Origin: Thiotrichales bacterium
GTDB taxonomy: Bacteria; Pseudomonadota; Gammaproteobacteria; Beggiatoales; Beggiatoaceae
Length of the DNA: 64,000 nt
Direction of reading: 5' to 3'
Assembly: GCA_016745035.1 (NCBI GenBank)
Contig: JADGDE010000011.1
Coordinates: 62,001 to 126,000, forward strand
Shown: positions 8,512 to 17,029 of the stretch, one piece after another
Numbering within the stretch: position 1 is the stretch's first letter
Layout of the letters: each line of letters opens with the position of its first letter
Position numbers and translations under genes: made by a program
The notes under the pieces: generated by a model
What the model was told of the DNA's origin: nothing
Seen by the model: only the letters and a program-made list of their open reading frames with translations
Database searches by the model: none

Positions 8512-9465
8512 ATGCCGAAAAAAACAGAAAAAATTGCCAACGTCCCCACCCATATCATCACAGGCTTTCTAGGGGCTGGAAAAACCTCGACTATTTTGCA
8601 TTTACTACAAGATAAACCCACCCATGAGCGCTGGGCGGTGTTGGTAAATGAATTTGGCGAAATAGGTGTCGATGGCAGTTTGTTGCAAGGACAAGATTCA
8701 AACGCAAGCGGCATCTTTATCCGTGAAGTGCCCGGCGGTTGCATGTGTTGTACTGCGGGCATACCGATGCAATTGGCCTTGAATCAACTGCTACAACAAG
8801 CACGACCACAACGCTTATTGATAGAACCCACGGGGCTGGGGCATCCGAAAGAGGTATTGCAAACCCTCTCATCAAAGCATTACCAAGGTGTATTAGAGAT
8901 TGAAAAAGTCGTGACTTTGGTTGATGCGCGTAAATTATCTGATAGCCGCTATAGCGAACATGAGACTTTTAAGCAGCAAATCGAGATTGCTGATGTGGTA
9001 GTCGGGAATAAACAAGACTTGTATGTCGCAGATGAAAAAGCAGTACTAAAAGCTTATGTTAAAGCGCAGAGCACGGTTGATGTTCAAGTGCTATTCACAG
9101 AGCAAGGGGCGCTGGAGCTGAGTTTGTTAGCAGGTGCAAGTGCTGCTGTAGAAAAAAGCCCATTGTTACCTCACGCTGATTTACAAGCCCCCACTCAGGG
9201 CGAGGGCTTTGAAAGCATCGGCTGGCATTTTAGTGCAGACAAGGTATTTGAACGTACCAAGTTATTGCAGTTTTTCCAAGGGCTTCGGGTCGAGCGTCTA
9301 AAAGCGGTGTTGATGACCGAACAGGGCGTATTCGGCTATAACCTGACCCGCGATGCTGTCAATGAAACCAAACTGGCGGCTTGTGCAGAAAGTCGAGTTG
9401 AAATCATTGCGACAAAGCTTGATGCAGCATGGGAAGGGCAGTTATTGGCTTGTGTGCGTAAATAG
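8512..9465 (+). CDS. CobW/COG0523 G3E GTPase, putative zinc chaperone
   Basis: The protein has 317 residues. Walker A is GFLGAGKT at residues 18-25; the conserved metal motif is GGCMCC (Cys77, Cys79, Cys80); LIEPTGLGHP is the switch/Walker B region; and NKQD sits at 166-169. The C-terminal CobW_C region is present but short. Members under Zur control deliver zinc to client metalloproteins during zinc starvation, and this gene's place in the operon fits. Ordinary length for the family. Followed by a strong hairpin at 9501. Confidence 0.87.
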   Translation: MPKKTEKIANVPTHIITGFLGAGKTSTILHLLQDKPTHERWAVLVNEFGEIGVDGSLLQGQDSNASGIFIREVPGGCMCCTAGIPMQLALNQLLQQARPQRLLIEPTGLGHPKEVLQTLSSKHYQGVLEIEKVVTLVDARKLSDSRYSEHETFKQQIEIADVVVGNKQDLYVADEKAVLKAYVKAQSTVDVQVLFTEQGALELSLLAGASAAVEKSPLLPHADLQAPTQGEGFESIGWHFSADKVFERTKLLQFFQGLRVERLKAVLMTEQGVFGYNLTRDAVNETKLAACAESRVEIIATKLDAAWEGQLLACVRK

Positions 9466-9500
9466 CATGTAGATTGCTTTATTGCAAAACTTTGGTTTTT

Positions 9501-9534
9501 AATCTTCAGCATGGTTTTGACAATGCTGAAGATT
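9501..9534 (+). terminator. Hairpin after the zinc operon
   Basis: Perfect 12-bp arms AATCTTCAGCAT / ATGCTGAAGATT around a 10-base loop, 35 bases after the CobW stop. The following tract is ATTTAA, not a clean T run, so termination would be weak. A run of T precedes it, giving A residues on the other strand. Confidence 0.5.
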
Positions 9535-9540
9535 ATTTAA

Positions 9541-9598
9541 CTGATGTGACGCACTAAGCCAGTTTTTGTCACAATAGAGTAGATTTTCCACCTACCTA
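9541..9598. mobile_element. Half copy B of the short inverted-repeat element
   Basis: It starts CTGATGTGACGCACTAAGCC and runs through TTTTCCACCTACCTA, matching the first half of copy G and, in inverse orientation, the right half of copy C; the other half is missing. It is preceded at 9533-9540 by TTATTTAA, the same 8 bases that flank copy C on both sides. The stop codon of the spermidine-synthase-like gene (9596-9598) lies in the last bases of this half element. Confidence 0.6.
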
Positions 9599-11923
9599 TG
9601 CAGTTCGGATTCGGGACATAATAAGGATAAGTGCTAAATACCCAGAGATTGCAATCAAAATCATATTCCAAAAGCCTAAATTTGTCACGAACACTAAAGT
9701 TAAGATAGCGCCTATAACAGATGATAAGGTTGTTAGCCCAAACGTCATGGGTACTAATTTATCAAGTCCTCTATCAACAGTGAGTTTCACTCCTATGGGG
9801 TAAAACATGCCTAGCACAAAAGCAACAGGCGCTAGACTGATAATACCAATCATAGCTTTATAAAATAATCCCAAATCAATGAGATGAATTAACTTTTCTG
9901 TCAGAAAAAAACAACTGGGAACCATTAAAACAGCGATAAGCCCAGGTAATATATTAAGCGTATTACTTGATTTATGCTTATACCACCAATTAACAAATGC
10001 CGCGCCCAGCCCATTGAAAACTAAAAATGAGGTTAAGACGATGGTCATAGAATAAATAGGTTGCCCAAAAAATAATTCTAATTTTGAAATCATGCTAATT
10101 TGTACCAACATGTAACAAATACCAGTTAACATAAAATAGCTGAAAAGATTAAGTGGTAATTTTTTTCGACTTGGACTATAGGCGTAGAAGCCCATCACAA
10201 GCACTAAAGCAAGCCCTATGAATAAAAGCATAGTAAATATTTTTAGCCACTCAGCGGCATTCTCTGGCCCGTAAATGGGGTCTGCAAATTGTTCGTTATC
10301 AGGAAAAAGTGAAAATTTGCTGAAATCAATCTGTTTTGGGTAAGGCCGATTATCTGTAGACAATTTGACAAGTTCATTATGAGGCGATGCCATCCCCTCT
10401 CTCATTATTGGGTGCCCATACCCTGGGCGATACCAAATTTTGATGCCAGAATGATCACAAACCTCTTGAATTCTATCAGTTTCTTTTGTAGAAAATCCTG
10501 AAGGTTTTATCAAATAGCTATCACGAATATGAGGCGCTTTGGAATTAAGAGCAACACGAATGACACTGTCTTTAAATGGTGCATAACCACGTTCTTGAAA
10601 TAATTTTTTTAGCGCTTCAAGGCGTTCTTGATGAAAAACAGTATGGTAAAAATATAGTATCCCATCAGAGCTAAGGTGATCTAACATTTCTCCAAGTGCT
10701 TCATAGGTATCTAAGTATTTTCGGGTTTTTCCAAACCGAGTAGAAATTGTTGCACCATTAGTTCCAATAAAAATCATGTCATAATGTTGTTGAGAACGCT
10801 CTAAGAAAGCGCGACCTTCATCAATACGATAATCAATATTGGGTAATGCATAAAACTCATTTAGATTAAATAAATTGTAAGGGGGGGTTGTCACTAACCA
10901 AGGAACTAACCGACTCAGTTCAACACCTGTTAATTGAATGTTGCCACTTGCATATTCATTCAGATGTATCATATCTCTACCTACCCCCGCAAATAATACT
11001 AATGCAGAAGTCGGTTTTACGTCTAAAAGAAAGGGAAAAACATGAGGAGAAAACTGTTTTGTAGATTCAGTAACATTAGTAGGATCATAAGCTTTGACAT
11101 ATACGATTGAAACACCGTCATCGTGATGAATGGTATATGAAGTTTTTCCTTCGTCATTTTCATAGCGCAACAGTGCCGCGCGTGATACCTCATCCCAGCG
11201 ATGTTTTACTTGTGAAAAGCCTTCTTTGGGTGGGTTAGGACCTGCGAGTTTTCTGGGGTTAAACTGTTCAGTAAAAATTAATTGATGATAACTGGCGTAA
11301 AACAAGCCGCTTATCATAATAATCATTAATCCCCATAACAAGCGACGTTGAGTATTGGCAATAACGATTTGTAATATTCCTAGCACAGCAATCAAAACAC
11401 TGATGGTAATAGGTAATCCAAAATAGTGCAGTACCAGCATAGTTATAGCACAAGCAATTGCAGAACCAATTAAGTCAATGGCATAAAGACCCCCAATATG
11501 GTTTGCCCCTAACCTAAATATGATGGAGAGTAACATGCCTCCAGTCGCAAATGCAGGTACAAAAATCAATGTTAGAGCCATTGTCCGCCCAGCATCTCGC
11601 ACGGGATCTTGGTTGTACCAACTAGACAAGCCAAAGTAGTTATTAAATAGATAAAAAAAACTAAAAAAGCTTAGTGTAAAAAAAAGCAGTAGTAAGCCTG
11701 CAATGGGTGCAATTGAGGATTCTTTAACCAGTTTTGGGTACCAGTGTAAAATGAGCGCCCCAACACTTAAACCTAGCATCGTAACGGGAATAGCAATAAA
11801 AGAGCTGACATCGCCTATGAAAAATATATACACCCGTGCCAATATCAATTCAAGCATTAAGATGGCAAATGCCGTCATACCAACAATTGAAAGTAACTGA
11901 TATTTTGTAAAATTATTTTTCAT
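9596..11923 (-). CDS. Membrane-embedded spermidine synthase-like protein
   Basis: The product has 775 residues. The N-terminus holds about seven membrane helices (first ones AFAILMLELILARVYIFFIG and AIPVTMLGLSVGALIL). A central soluble domain (about residues 270-470) looks like a Rossmann-type aminopropyl/methyltransferase: LVLFAGVGRDMIHL, LTGVELSRLV and HYDMIFIGTNGATISTR. At least five more helices follow. This architecture occurs in fused SpeE-like membrane proteins whose substrate is mostly unknown. The acidic residues that bind the polyamine in SpeE are not obvious, so polyamine synthesis is not claimed. The coding region is visibly more AT-rich than its neighbours and is bracketed by mobile-element ends, suggesting acquisition. 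Confidence 0.7.
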   Translation of the reverse strand: MKNNFTKYQLLSIVGMTAFAILMLELILARVYIFFIGDVSSFIAIPVTMLGLSVGALILHWYPKLVKESSIAPIAGLLLLFFTLSFFSFFYLFNNYFGLSSWYNQDPVRDAGRTMALTLIFVPAFATGGMLLSIIFRLGANHIGGLYAIDLIGSAIACAITMLVLHYFGLPITISVLIAVLGILQIVIANTQRRLLWGLMIIMISGLFYASYHQLIFTEQFNPRKLAGPNPPKEGFSQVKHRWDEVSRAALLRYENDEGKTSYTIHHDDGVSIVYVKAYDPTNVTESTKQFSPHVFPFLLDVKPTSALVLFAGVGRDMIHLNEYASGNIQLTGVELSRLVPWLVTTPPYNLFNLNEFYALPNIDYRIDEGRAFLERSQQHYDMIFIGTNGATISTRFGKTRKYLDTYEALGEMLDHLSSDGILYFYHTVFHQERLEALKKLFQERGYAPFKDSVIRVALNSKAPHIRDSYLIKPSGFSTKETDRIQEVCDHSGIKIWYRPGYGHPIMREGMASPHNELVKLSTDNRPYPKQIDFSKFSLFPDNEQFADPIYGPENAAEWLKIFTMLLFIGLALVLVMGFYAYSPSRKKLPLNLFSYFMLTGICYMLVQISMISKLELFFGQPIYSMTIVLTSFLVFNGLGAAFVNWWYKHKSSNTLNILPGLIAVLMVPSCFFLTEKLIHLIDLGLFYKAMIGIISLAPVAFVLGMFYPIGVKLTVDRGLDKLVPMTFGLTTLSSVIGAILTLVFVTNLGFWNMILIAISGYLALILIMSRIRTA

Positions 11924-11943
11924 AAACGTCTTCTATTATTTAA

Positions 11944-12078
11944 CTGATGTGACGCAAAGGCATTCTCAATGCCCTAAAAGGCAAAAAAACCACCATTACT
12001 CCACGGCTAAATACCACTAGGCAGGCGGAAAAGCACCTTATTTGTGGTGGCAAAAACTGAGTTAGTGCGTAACATCAG
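11944..12078. mobile_element. Short inverted-repeat element, copy C (complete)
   Basis: A 135-bp element. The left end CTGATGTGACGCAAAGGC and the right end GAGTTAGTGCGTAACATCAG pair as terminal inverted repeats over about 13 bp (consensus CTGATGTTACGCA). TTATTTAA occurs at 11936-11943 and 12079-12086 as an 8-bp target duplication. It contains no coding capacity. An internal hairpin TGCC-CTAAAA-GGCA at 11970-11983 is followed by a run of A. The rest of the gap to ribE (12087-12386) holds only a promoter candidate; I see nothing else there. Confidence 0.8.
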
Positions 12079-12292
12079 TTATTTAACTAAAGAGATAAAG
12101 CTTTTCTAACTAGCAACTAATCATTACAAAGAAATGATAGGGTGCTCAATACATCCGATTAAGTATGCGCGCCCCCTCATGGAGGAGTCAAGCTCAAGAA
12201 TTCTCATTTCATTAAGGTCGTCAGTTTTCTATATGCGGATCGAAGATTGTCTAAAAACGATGCAATTGCCCTAAGATAGGCTTGGGCTTGAA

Positions 12293-12322
12293 TTGACTCT
12301 ATCAAAACAAACAAGCTACAAT
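12293..12322 (+). promoter_or_regulatory. Candidate sigma-70 promoter of the rib genes
   Basis: TTGACT (12293-12298), an 18-base spacer, then TACAAT (12317-12322), about 65 bases before the ribE start. The predicted leader of about 58 nt is too short for an FMN riboswitch, and no conserved RFN boxes are visible. Confidence 0.5.
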
Positions 12323-12386
12323 CTGAACGGTCTTTCTTCTATTTAATCGGGCTGTTTCTAAGTCTGAATCACATTAGCAATTATTT

Positions 12387-13040
12387 ATGTTTACAGGGAT
12401 TATCCAAGCACTTGGTTACATTGCTCAACTTGATAAGCACGAGCAAGATGCGCGTCTGGTTTTGCACACAGGCAAACTGGATTTAAGTGATGTGCAATTG
12501 GGCGATAGCATTGCTGTCAATGGCGTGTGTTTAACGGTTATTGAGTTCGATGAGCATAGCTTTAGTGCTGATGTTTCAGCTGAAACGTTGTCACGCACTA
12601 GTTTAGGGGATCTTAATCAAGGAGATGCGGTCAACTTAGAAAAAGCCCTGCGTTTGGCAGATCGCTTGGGGGGACATTTAGTCAGCGGTCATGTCGATGG
12701 TTTGGGTGAATTGGTGGAAATCAAAGTGGTGGGACAATCTCAGCGTTTGCGGATTAAAGCACCTGAAAATCTTGCCTATTATGTTGCTGAGAAAGGCTCT
12801 GTGTGTATTGATGGGATTAGTTTAACGGTCAATCGGATTGAAAATCATATTTTTGAATTGAATATTGTCCCACATACCCTCAAAGAAACCACACTCAGCC
12901 GAGTAAAAACTGGGCAATGGGTTAATTTAGAAGTGGATGTCATCGCGCGTTATGTTGAGCGCTTATTACAAAACCCACAAATCACAAAAGAAAACAGCAG
13001 CATTGATGAAGCGTTTTTAGCTCGTCATGGCTTTGCATAA
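12387..13040 (+). CDS. ribE: Riboflavin synthase alpha chain
   Basis: The enzyme dismutates two 6,7-dimethyl-8-ribityllumazine molecules to riboflavin. Its 217 residues hold two lumazine-binding repeats: the first opens MFTGIIQALG and contains GDSIAVNGVCLTV; the second has GHLVSGHVDGLGE and GSVCIDGISLTVN. Length and both repeats are normal. It lies 13 bases before the ribB-type gene. The usual ribD, ribH and nusB partners are not in the window. Confidence 0.94.
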   Translation: MFTGIIQALGYIAQLDKHEQDARLVLHTGKLDLSDVQLGDSIAVNGVCLTVIEFDEHSFSADVSAETLSRTSLGDLNQGDAVNLEKALRLADRLGGHLVSGHVDGLGELVEIKVVGQSQRLRIKAPENLAYYVAEKGSVCIDGISLTVNRIENHIFELNIVPHTLKETTLSRVKTGQWVNLEVDVIARYVERLLQNPQITKENSSIDEAFLARHGFA

Positions 13041-13053
13041 TCAAGGATAGTCT

Positions 13054-14178
13054 ATGCCCTTAAACACCCCCGAAGAACTGATACAAGATATCCGTCAAGG
13101 TAAAATGGTCATCTTAATGGATGATGAAGATCGTGAGAATGAAGGCGATCTGATCATGGCCGCCACGCAAGTGCGGGCTGAGGACGTTAACTTCATGGCG
13201 CGTTTTGGTCGTGGCTTAATTTGTTTAACCTTAACCCAAAACCGTTGTCAGCAGTTAAATTTACCTTTAATGGTCAATGATAATAATGCCGCTCATTCAA
13301 CCAACTTCACCGTCTCTATTGAAGCAGCCGAGGGGGTAACAACGGGGATTTCAGCCGCTGACCGAGCGGTAACCATTCGTGCTGCGGTAGCAGACAATGC
13401 CACGCCTGCCGACGTCGTGCAACCTGGGCATATTTTCCCGCTAATGGCACAAGTTGGCGGCGTATTACGCCGCGCTGGGCATACTGAGGCGGGCTGTGAT
13501 TTAGCCCGTTTGGCAGGGCTTGAACCTGCGGCAGCAATTGTCGAAATTTTGAAAGAAGATGGCAGCATGGCGCGTCGCCCTGATTTGGAAGTTTTTGCTA
13601 AAGAGCATAATTTAAAAATTGGTACAATTGCTGATCTGATTCATTACCGTATTGAACATGAAAAATCGGTTGAGCAAGCAAGCAGTTGTGATTTAGATAC
13701 CGAATTTGGTCAATTTAAGCTCTATGCTTATCAAGACGGGATTGATGGCGGCGTGCATTTAGCTTTGGTTAAAGGAGAAATTAAAGCCGATGACCCAGTG
13801 CTGGTGCGTGTCCATCTTAAAAATGATTTGTGTGATTTAACGGCTAGTTTACGCCCAGATTGCGGCTGGCCATTGCGCGATGTCTTATCGCATTTAAGCC
13901 AAGAAAAATCCGGTGTGGTCGTTATTTTGCAACAAGAGGAATCCGCTGAGGACTTGATTCATAAAATCCGTTGTTATAAACAACATGATGCCGGTGAAAC
14001 GCCAGCCAATGCAGCGAAAAAAGAAGATTTACGCACCTTTGGTTTGGGGGCGCAAATTTTATCTGATTTAGGTGTGCGTAAAATGCGTATTATGAGTGCG
14101 CCGAAAAAGCTACATGCGCTCTCAGGTTTTGGCTTGGAAGTCGTTGATTACGTCACTTACGATGACAAGGGGCAATAG
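13054..14178 (+). CDS. ribB: 3,4-dihydroxy-2-butanone-4-phosphate synthase with degenerate RibA-like domain
   Basis: The N-terminal domain (residues about 1-205) is an intact DHBP synthase, which makes the four-carbon unit of riboflavin from ribulose 5-phosphate: [34 protein letters not shown] and [15 protein letters not shown]. The C-terminal domain (about 210-374) aligns with GTP cyclohydrolase II but is degenerate. The zinc-binding SLRCDCG has become SLRPDCG, and the catalytic RQEGRGIG stretch reads [10 protein letters not shown]. It therefore resembles the RibBX type, in which GTP cyclohydrolase activity is lost; a separate ribA would be needed elsewhere. Clear AAGGA about 8 bases before the start; it follows ribE. 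Confidence 0.9.
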   Translation: MPLNTPEELIQDIRQGKMVILMDDEDRENEGDLIMAATQVRAEDVNFMARFGRGLICLTLTQNRCQQLNLPLMVNDNNAAHSTNFTVSIEAAEGVTTGISAADRAVTIRAAVADNATPADVVQPGHIFPLMAQVGGVLRRAGHTEAGCDLARLAGLEPAAAIVEILKEDGSMARRPDLEVFAKEHNLKIGTIADLIHYRIEHEKSVEQASSCDLDTEFGQFKLYAYQDGIDGGVHLALVKGEIKADDPVLVRVHLKNDLCDLTASLRPDCGWPLRDVLSHLSQEKSGVVVILQQEESAEDLIHKIRCYKQHDAGETPANAAKKEDLRTFGLGAQILSDLGVRKMRIMSAPKKLHALSGFGLEVVDYVTYDDKGQ

Positions 14179-14185
14179 AAACGAG

Positions 14186-14680
14186 ATGATTCAAAAGAAA
14201 ATTTGTATGATTGGGGATTTTTCTGTTGGCAAGACCAGTAGTGTTGCCCGTTTTGTTAAACAAAGCTTTTCAGAAAAATATCTGACCACAGTTGGGGTTA
14301 AAATTGACACCAAAATGGTGGAGTTACCTAATCAAGAGCAAGTTAAATTGATTCTTTGGGATATTGCTGGCAATAACGCCCTGACCACGGCAACTGCGTC
14401 TTATTTACGCGGTGCAGCGGGCTATTTATTGGTCGTTGATGGTACACGGCTACCCACTTGGCATAGTGCCGTCAATTTACAAAATATGGTACAAGAACAA
14501 ATTGGGGAAAAACCTTTTTTGGCACTATTGAATAAGGCTGATTTAGTCAATCAGTGGGAATTGACCCAAGAAGAACTGAATCCACAGTTACAACAAGGCT
14601 GGAAAATGATCAAAACCAGTGCAAAAACTGGCTTAGGGATTGAAAAAGCCTTTAGTTATCTTGCCGAACAAATGGTGTAG
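14186..14680 (+). CDS. Ras/Rab-like small GTPase
   Basis: The protein has 164 residues. All five G motifs are visible: P-loop GDFSVGKT (10-17), switch I with YLTTVGVKI (Thr35), WDIAGN (58-63) in place of WDTAGQ, NKAD (116-119) and TSAKTG (144-149). The Gln equivalent to Ras Gln61 is Asn63, so intrinsic hydrolysis could be slow. No C-terminal prenylation Cys, as expected in bacteria. ATG at 14186 is chosen because the P-loop follows directly; a longer frame starts inside ribB. Only 3 bases separate it from the hybrid histidine kinase, so the two probably act together. Confidence 0.88.
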   Translation: MIQKKICMIGDFSVGKTSSVARFVKQSFSEKYLTTVGVKIDTKMVELPNQEQVKLILWDIAGNNALTTATASYLRGAAGYLLVVDGTRLPTWHSAVNLQNMVQEQIGEKPFLALLNKADLVNQWELTQEELNPQLQQGWKMIKTSAKTGLGIEKAFSYLAEQMV

Positions 14681-14683
14681 TTT

Positions 14684-16276
14684 ATGAATGATACGCCTCC
14701 TTTAAGTATTGTTAAATATCTGCGATCTTTTTGTATGGCAGATAATATCTTGACCTATCTTCATATTGATGAGGAAGGCAACTTAGTCGCTTGGGGAGGC
14801 TATCCGCGTCATTATGGCCTCGATAATTTAGCTGTAGGACAAGCGGCAACGGAACAACTATTTTTTCTCGAAGGCATGTTGCCTCTTGAACATAGTCAAA
14901 TTCTAAAATTCTTAGCCTTAGAGGGCGGGCAAGTTGCTCATATACACTTATTACCGATTCGTAGCAGCACTTGGGTATTATTGTTCGATGCCTCTCAAGC
15001 CCATGACCAACAACAAGAAATGCAGCAACAACTCAATGAGTTGAGTATTTTAAGTTATCGACAAAGCCGCATGTTACAAGACTTGGAAGAAACCAGACAC
15101 AAATTATTAGAAGAAAAACAAAAGCTTGCCGAGGCAAATAAGCTCAAAGGTGAATTTATCGCTGGTCTGTCGCATGAATTGCGCACACCTTTAAGTTCTA
15201 TCGTCGGTTATACCAAATTGCTGGATGAAAGCCCCGCCGCCAAAGAACAAATGTCAAATTATTTAGGCACAGTACAAAATAATGCTGAGCAACTATTAGG
15301 TCTGATTGATAATGTCCTCGATCAAGCCAGACTCGATAGCAATAGTGTTGAAATTAAACCGGTTACTTGTCATGTGCGTAAATTGCTTGATAACCTGAAA
15401 CAATTATTTTTTCCTATGGCACGGGAAAAACGCTTAAATTTCCAAATTAATATCAGCCTCAATACTCCTGATCATATTCAAATTGACGAATTACATTTAC
15501 GCCAAATTTTAATTAACTTGATGACCAATGCACTTAAATTCACCCATGAAGGCGAAGTTAGTGTGAATGTTTCATGGGCGGCGAATACCTTTTACTTTTC
15601 CGTCAAAGATAGCGGACCGGGTATTGATAAAGCCCAGCAAGAAAAAATCTTTAAGGCCTTTCACCGCAGTGAAAACACTCAACATGTTCAAGGTGCGGGT
15701 TTAGGTTTAAGTATCAGTTATCGCTTGGTCGAACAAATGGGCGGCAAACTAGAAGTCGAGTCCAGCCTGGGGCAAGGGGCAACTTTCCACGGGCAAGTGT
15801 ATGCTCCCCAAGCACAAAATTTGTCCATCGATCATATGTTGGAAAAATCACAGCCACAAGATAACATCCATGATCCGGCAGCGACACAAATTCAAGTGAG
15901 CGATGAGCCCAAAAAAGCCACGATTCTCTTGGCTGAAGACAGCCGAGGTATTCGGATGTTAATGGAATTATATATCCAAGAAGGTGGCTATCAAGTTTTG
16001 AGTGTAGAAGATGGCGAAGCGGCGGTGCAACTGGCATTAGCAGAGCAGCCCGATCTGATTTTAATGGATATGCAAATGCCAGTATTGGACGGTTTTCATG
16101 CGGTGGAACAATTACGTTCCAAAGGCTGTGTAACGCCGATTATCGCCCTATCTGCCTCACATATCGACTTGGACAAACAACAGGCTTTGAGTGTCGGTTG
16201 TAATGATTATTTGATCAAGCCCATTGAATTACAAACCTTATTAACAACGCTCAAGCGTTTTTTAGAGCCTTCATAA
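14684..16276 (+). CDS. Hybrid sensor histidine kinase/response regulator
   Basis: The protein has 530 residues and is cytoplasmic, with no membrane helix. An N-terminal region of about 105 residues may be PAS-like (weak). A coiled coil at about 106-155 leads into the HisKA box GLSHELRTPLSS with His164, then HATPase_c with N box QILINLMTNALKF, G1 DSGPGID and G2 GAGLGLS. A C-terminal receiver follows, from ILLAEDSRG to the phospho-acceptor Asp462 in LILMDMQMPVLDG and the conserved Lys in DYLIKPIE. No separate output domain. It is coupled to the Ras-like GTPase upstream (3-base gap), so the GTPase may be its input or its target. Confidence 0.92.
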   Translation: MNDTPPLSIVKYLRSFCMADNILTYLHIDEEGNLVAWGGYPRHYGLDNLAVGQAATEQLFFLEGMLPLEHSQILKFLALEGGQVAHIHLLPIRSSTWVLLFDASQAHDQQQEMQQQLNELSILSYRQSRMLQDLEETRHKLLEEKQKLAEANKLKGEFIAGLSHELRTPLSSIVGYTKLLDESPAAKEQMSNYLGTVQNNAEQLLGLIDNVLDQARLDSNSVEIKPVTCHVRKLLDNLKQLFFPMAREKRLNFQINISLNTPDHIQIDELHLRQILINLMTNALKFTHEGEVSVNVSWAANTFYFSVKDSGPGIDKAQQEKIFKAFHRSENTQHVQGAGLGLSISYRLVEQMGGKLEVESSLGQGATFHGQVYAPQAQNLSIDHMLEKSQPQDNIHDPAATQIQVSDEPKKATILLAEDSRGIRMLMELYIQEGGYQVLSVEDGEAAVQLALAEQPDLILMDMQMPVLDGFHAVEQLRSKGCVTPIIALSASHIDLDKQQALSVGCNDYLIKPIELQTLLTTLKRFLEPS

Positions 16277-16315
16277 GCATAGACTTAACACTTTCCCCCT
16301 TAACCGGAGTTACTG

Positions 16316-16957
16316 ATGAAAAAACAACACCCTTGGCTATTGTTACTATTAAGTTGTTTGTGGTTTACCAATGCCTATGCTGTGAGCGCCGATGACAATA
16401 AACCCTATGTCCTTATTAATCCTCCACAAGCCGTTGCTGTCCCTGATAAACTCGAGGTAGTGGAATTATTTTGGTATACCTGTCCGCATTGTTATTATTT
16501 CGATCCTACCTTAGAAAAATGGTTAGAAACCAAGCCTGAGGATGTGAATTTTATTCGGATCCCCGCTATTTTTGCTAATGGGCGTTTTATTAACCTCGCA
16601 CAAGTGTATTACACCGCAGAAGCGATGGGCGTATTAGATAAAATTCATATCGCCTTATTTGAAGCGATTCATAAAGATAAGCGTCATTTTAAGACCACCG
16701 AGGATTTTGCCAAATTCTTTGAAGAACAAGGCATTGCTCGCGCCGACTTTGAGAAAAAATATGCGTCTTTTGCTGTCGACAGCCGCGTACGTAAAGCCAA
16801 ACGCCTAACCGCTAAATATGGCATTAGTGCGGTTCCTAGTGTTGTGGTTCAAGGCAAATATTTATTGACCAGTGATAAAACCGACGGTTATGAAAACATG
16901 ATGGTCATTATCGATCAATTATTGGATGAGGAACGCAAAGCGAAAACCAAACCCTAA
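16316..16957 (+). CDS. dsbA: Thiol:disulfide interchange protein DsbA
   Basis: A periplasmic oxidase that introduces disulfides into exported proteins. It has 213 residues with a signal peptide (about 1-22). The thioredoxin fold carries the DsbA active site CPHC (Cys56-Cys59) in LFWYTCPHCYYFDP, and the cis-Pro loop reads GISAVPSVVVQGKY. The length is typical. ATG has GGAG nine bases upstream. It lies 39 bases after the kinase gene and is followed by a good terminator. Confidence 0.94.
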   Translation: MKKQHPWLLLLLSCLWFTNAYAVSADDNKPYVLINPPQAVAVPDKLEVVELFWYTCPHCYYFDPTLEKWLETKPEDVNFIRIPAIFANGRFINLAQVYYTAEAMGVLDKIHIALFEAIHKDKRHFKTTEDFAKFFEEQGIARADFEKKYASFAVDSRVRKAKRLTAKYGISAVPSVVVQGKYLLTSDKTDGYENMMVIIDQLLDEERKAKTKP

Positions 16958-16965
16958 ATCATTCC

Positions 16966-16999
16966 AAGCCGGGCATGTCCCGGCTTATTCTCTTCTTTG
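16966..16999 (+). terminator. Intrinsic terminator after dsbA
   Basis: AAGCCGGG / CCCGGCTT perfect 8-bp stem around CATGT, followed by a T-rich tract (ATTCTCTTCTTT), 8 bases after the dsbA stop. Confidence 0.75.
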
Positions 17000-17029
17000 G
17001 TTCACAGAACCCGCAGCTAAAAAACTACC

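Noticed and set aside
12100..12386. FMN riboswitch upstream of ribE
   Set aside because: None of the conserved RFN boxes is visible and the predicted leader is only about 58 nt.
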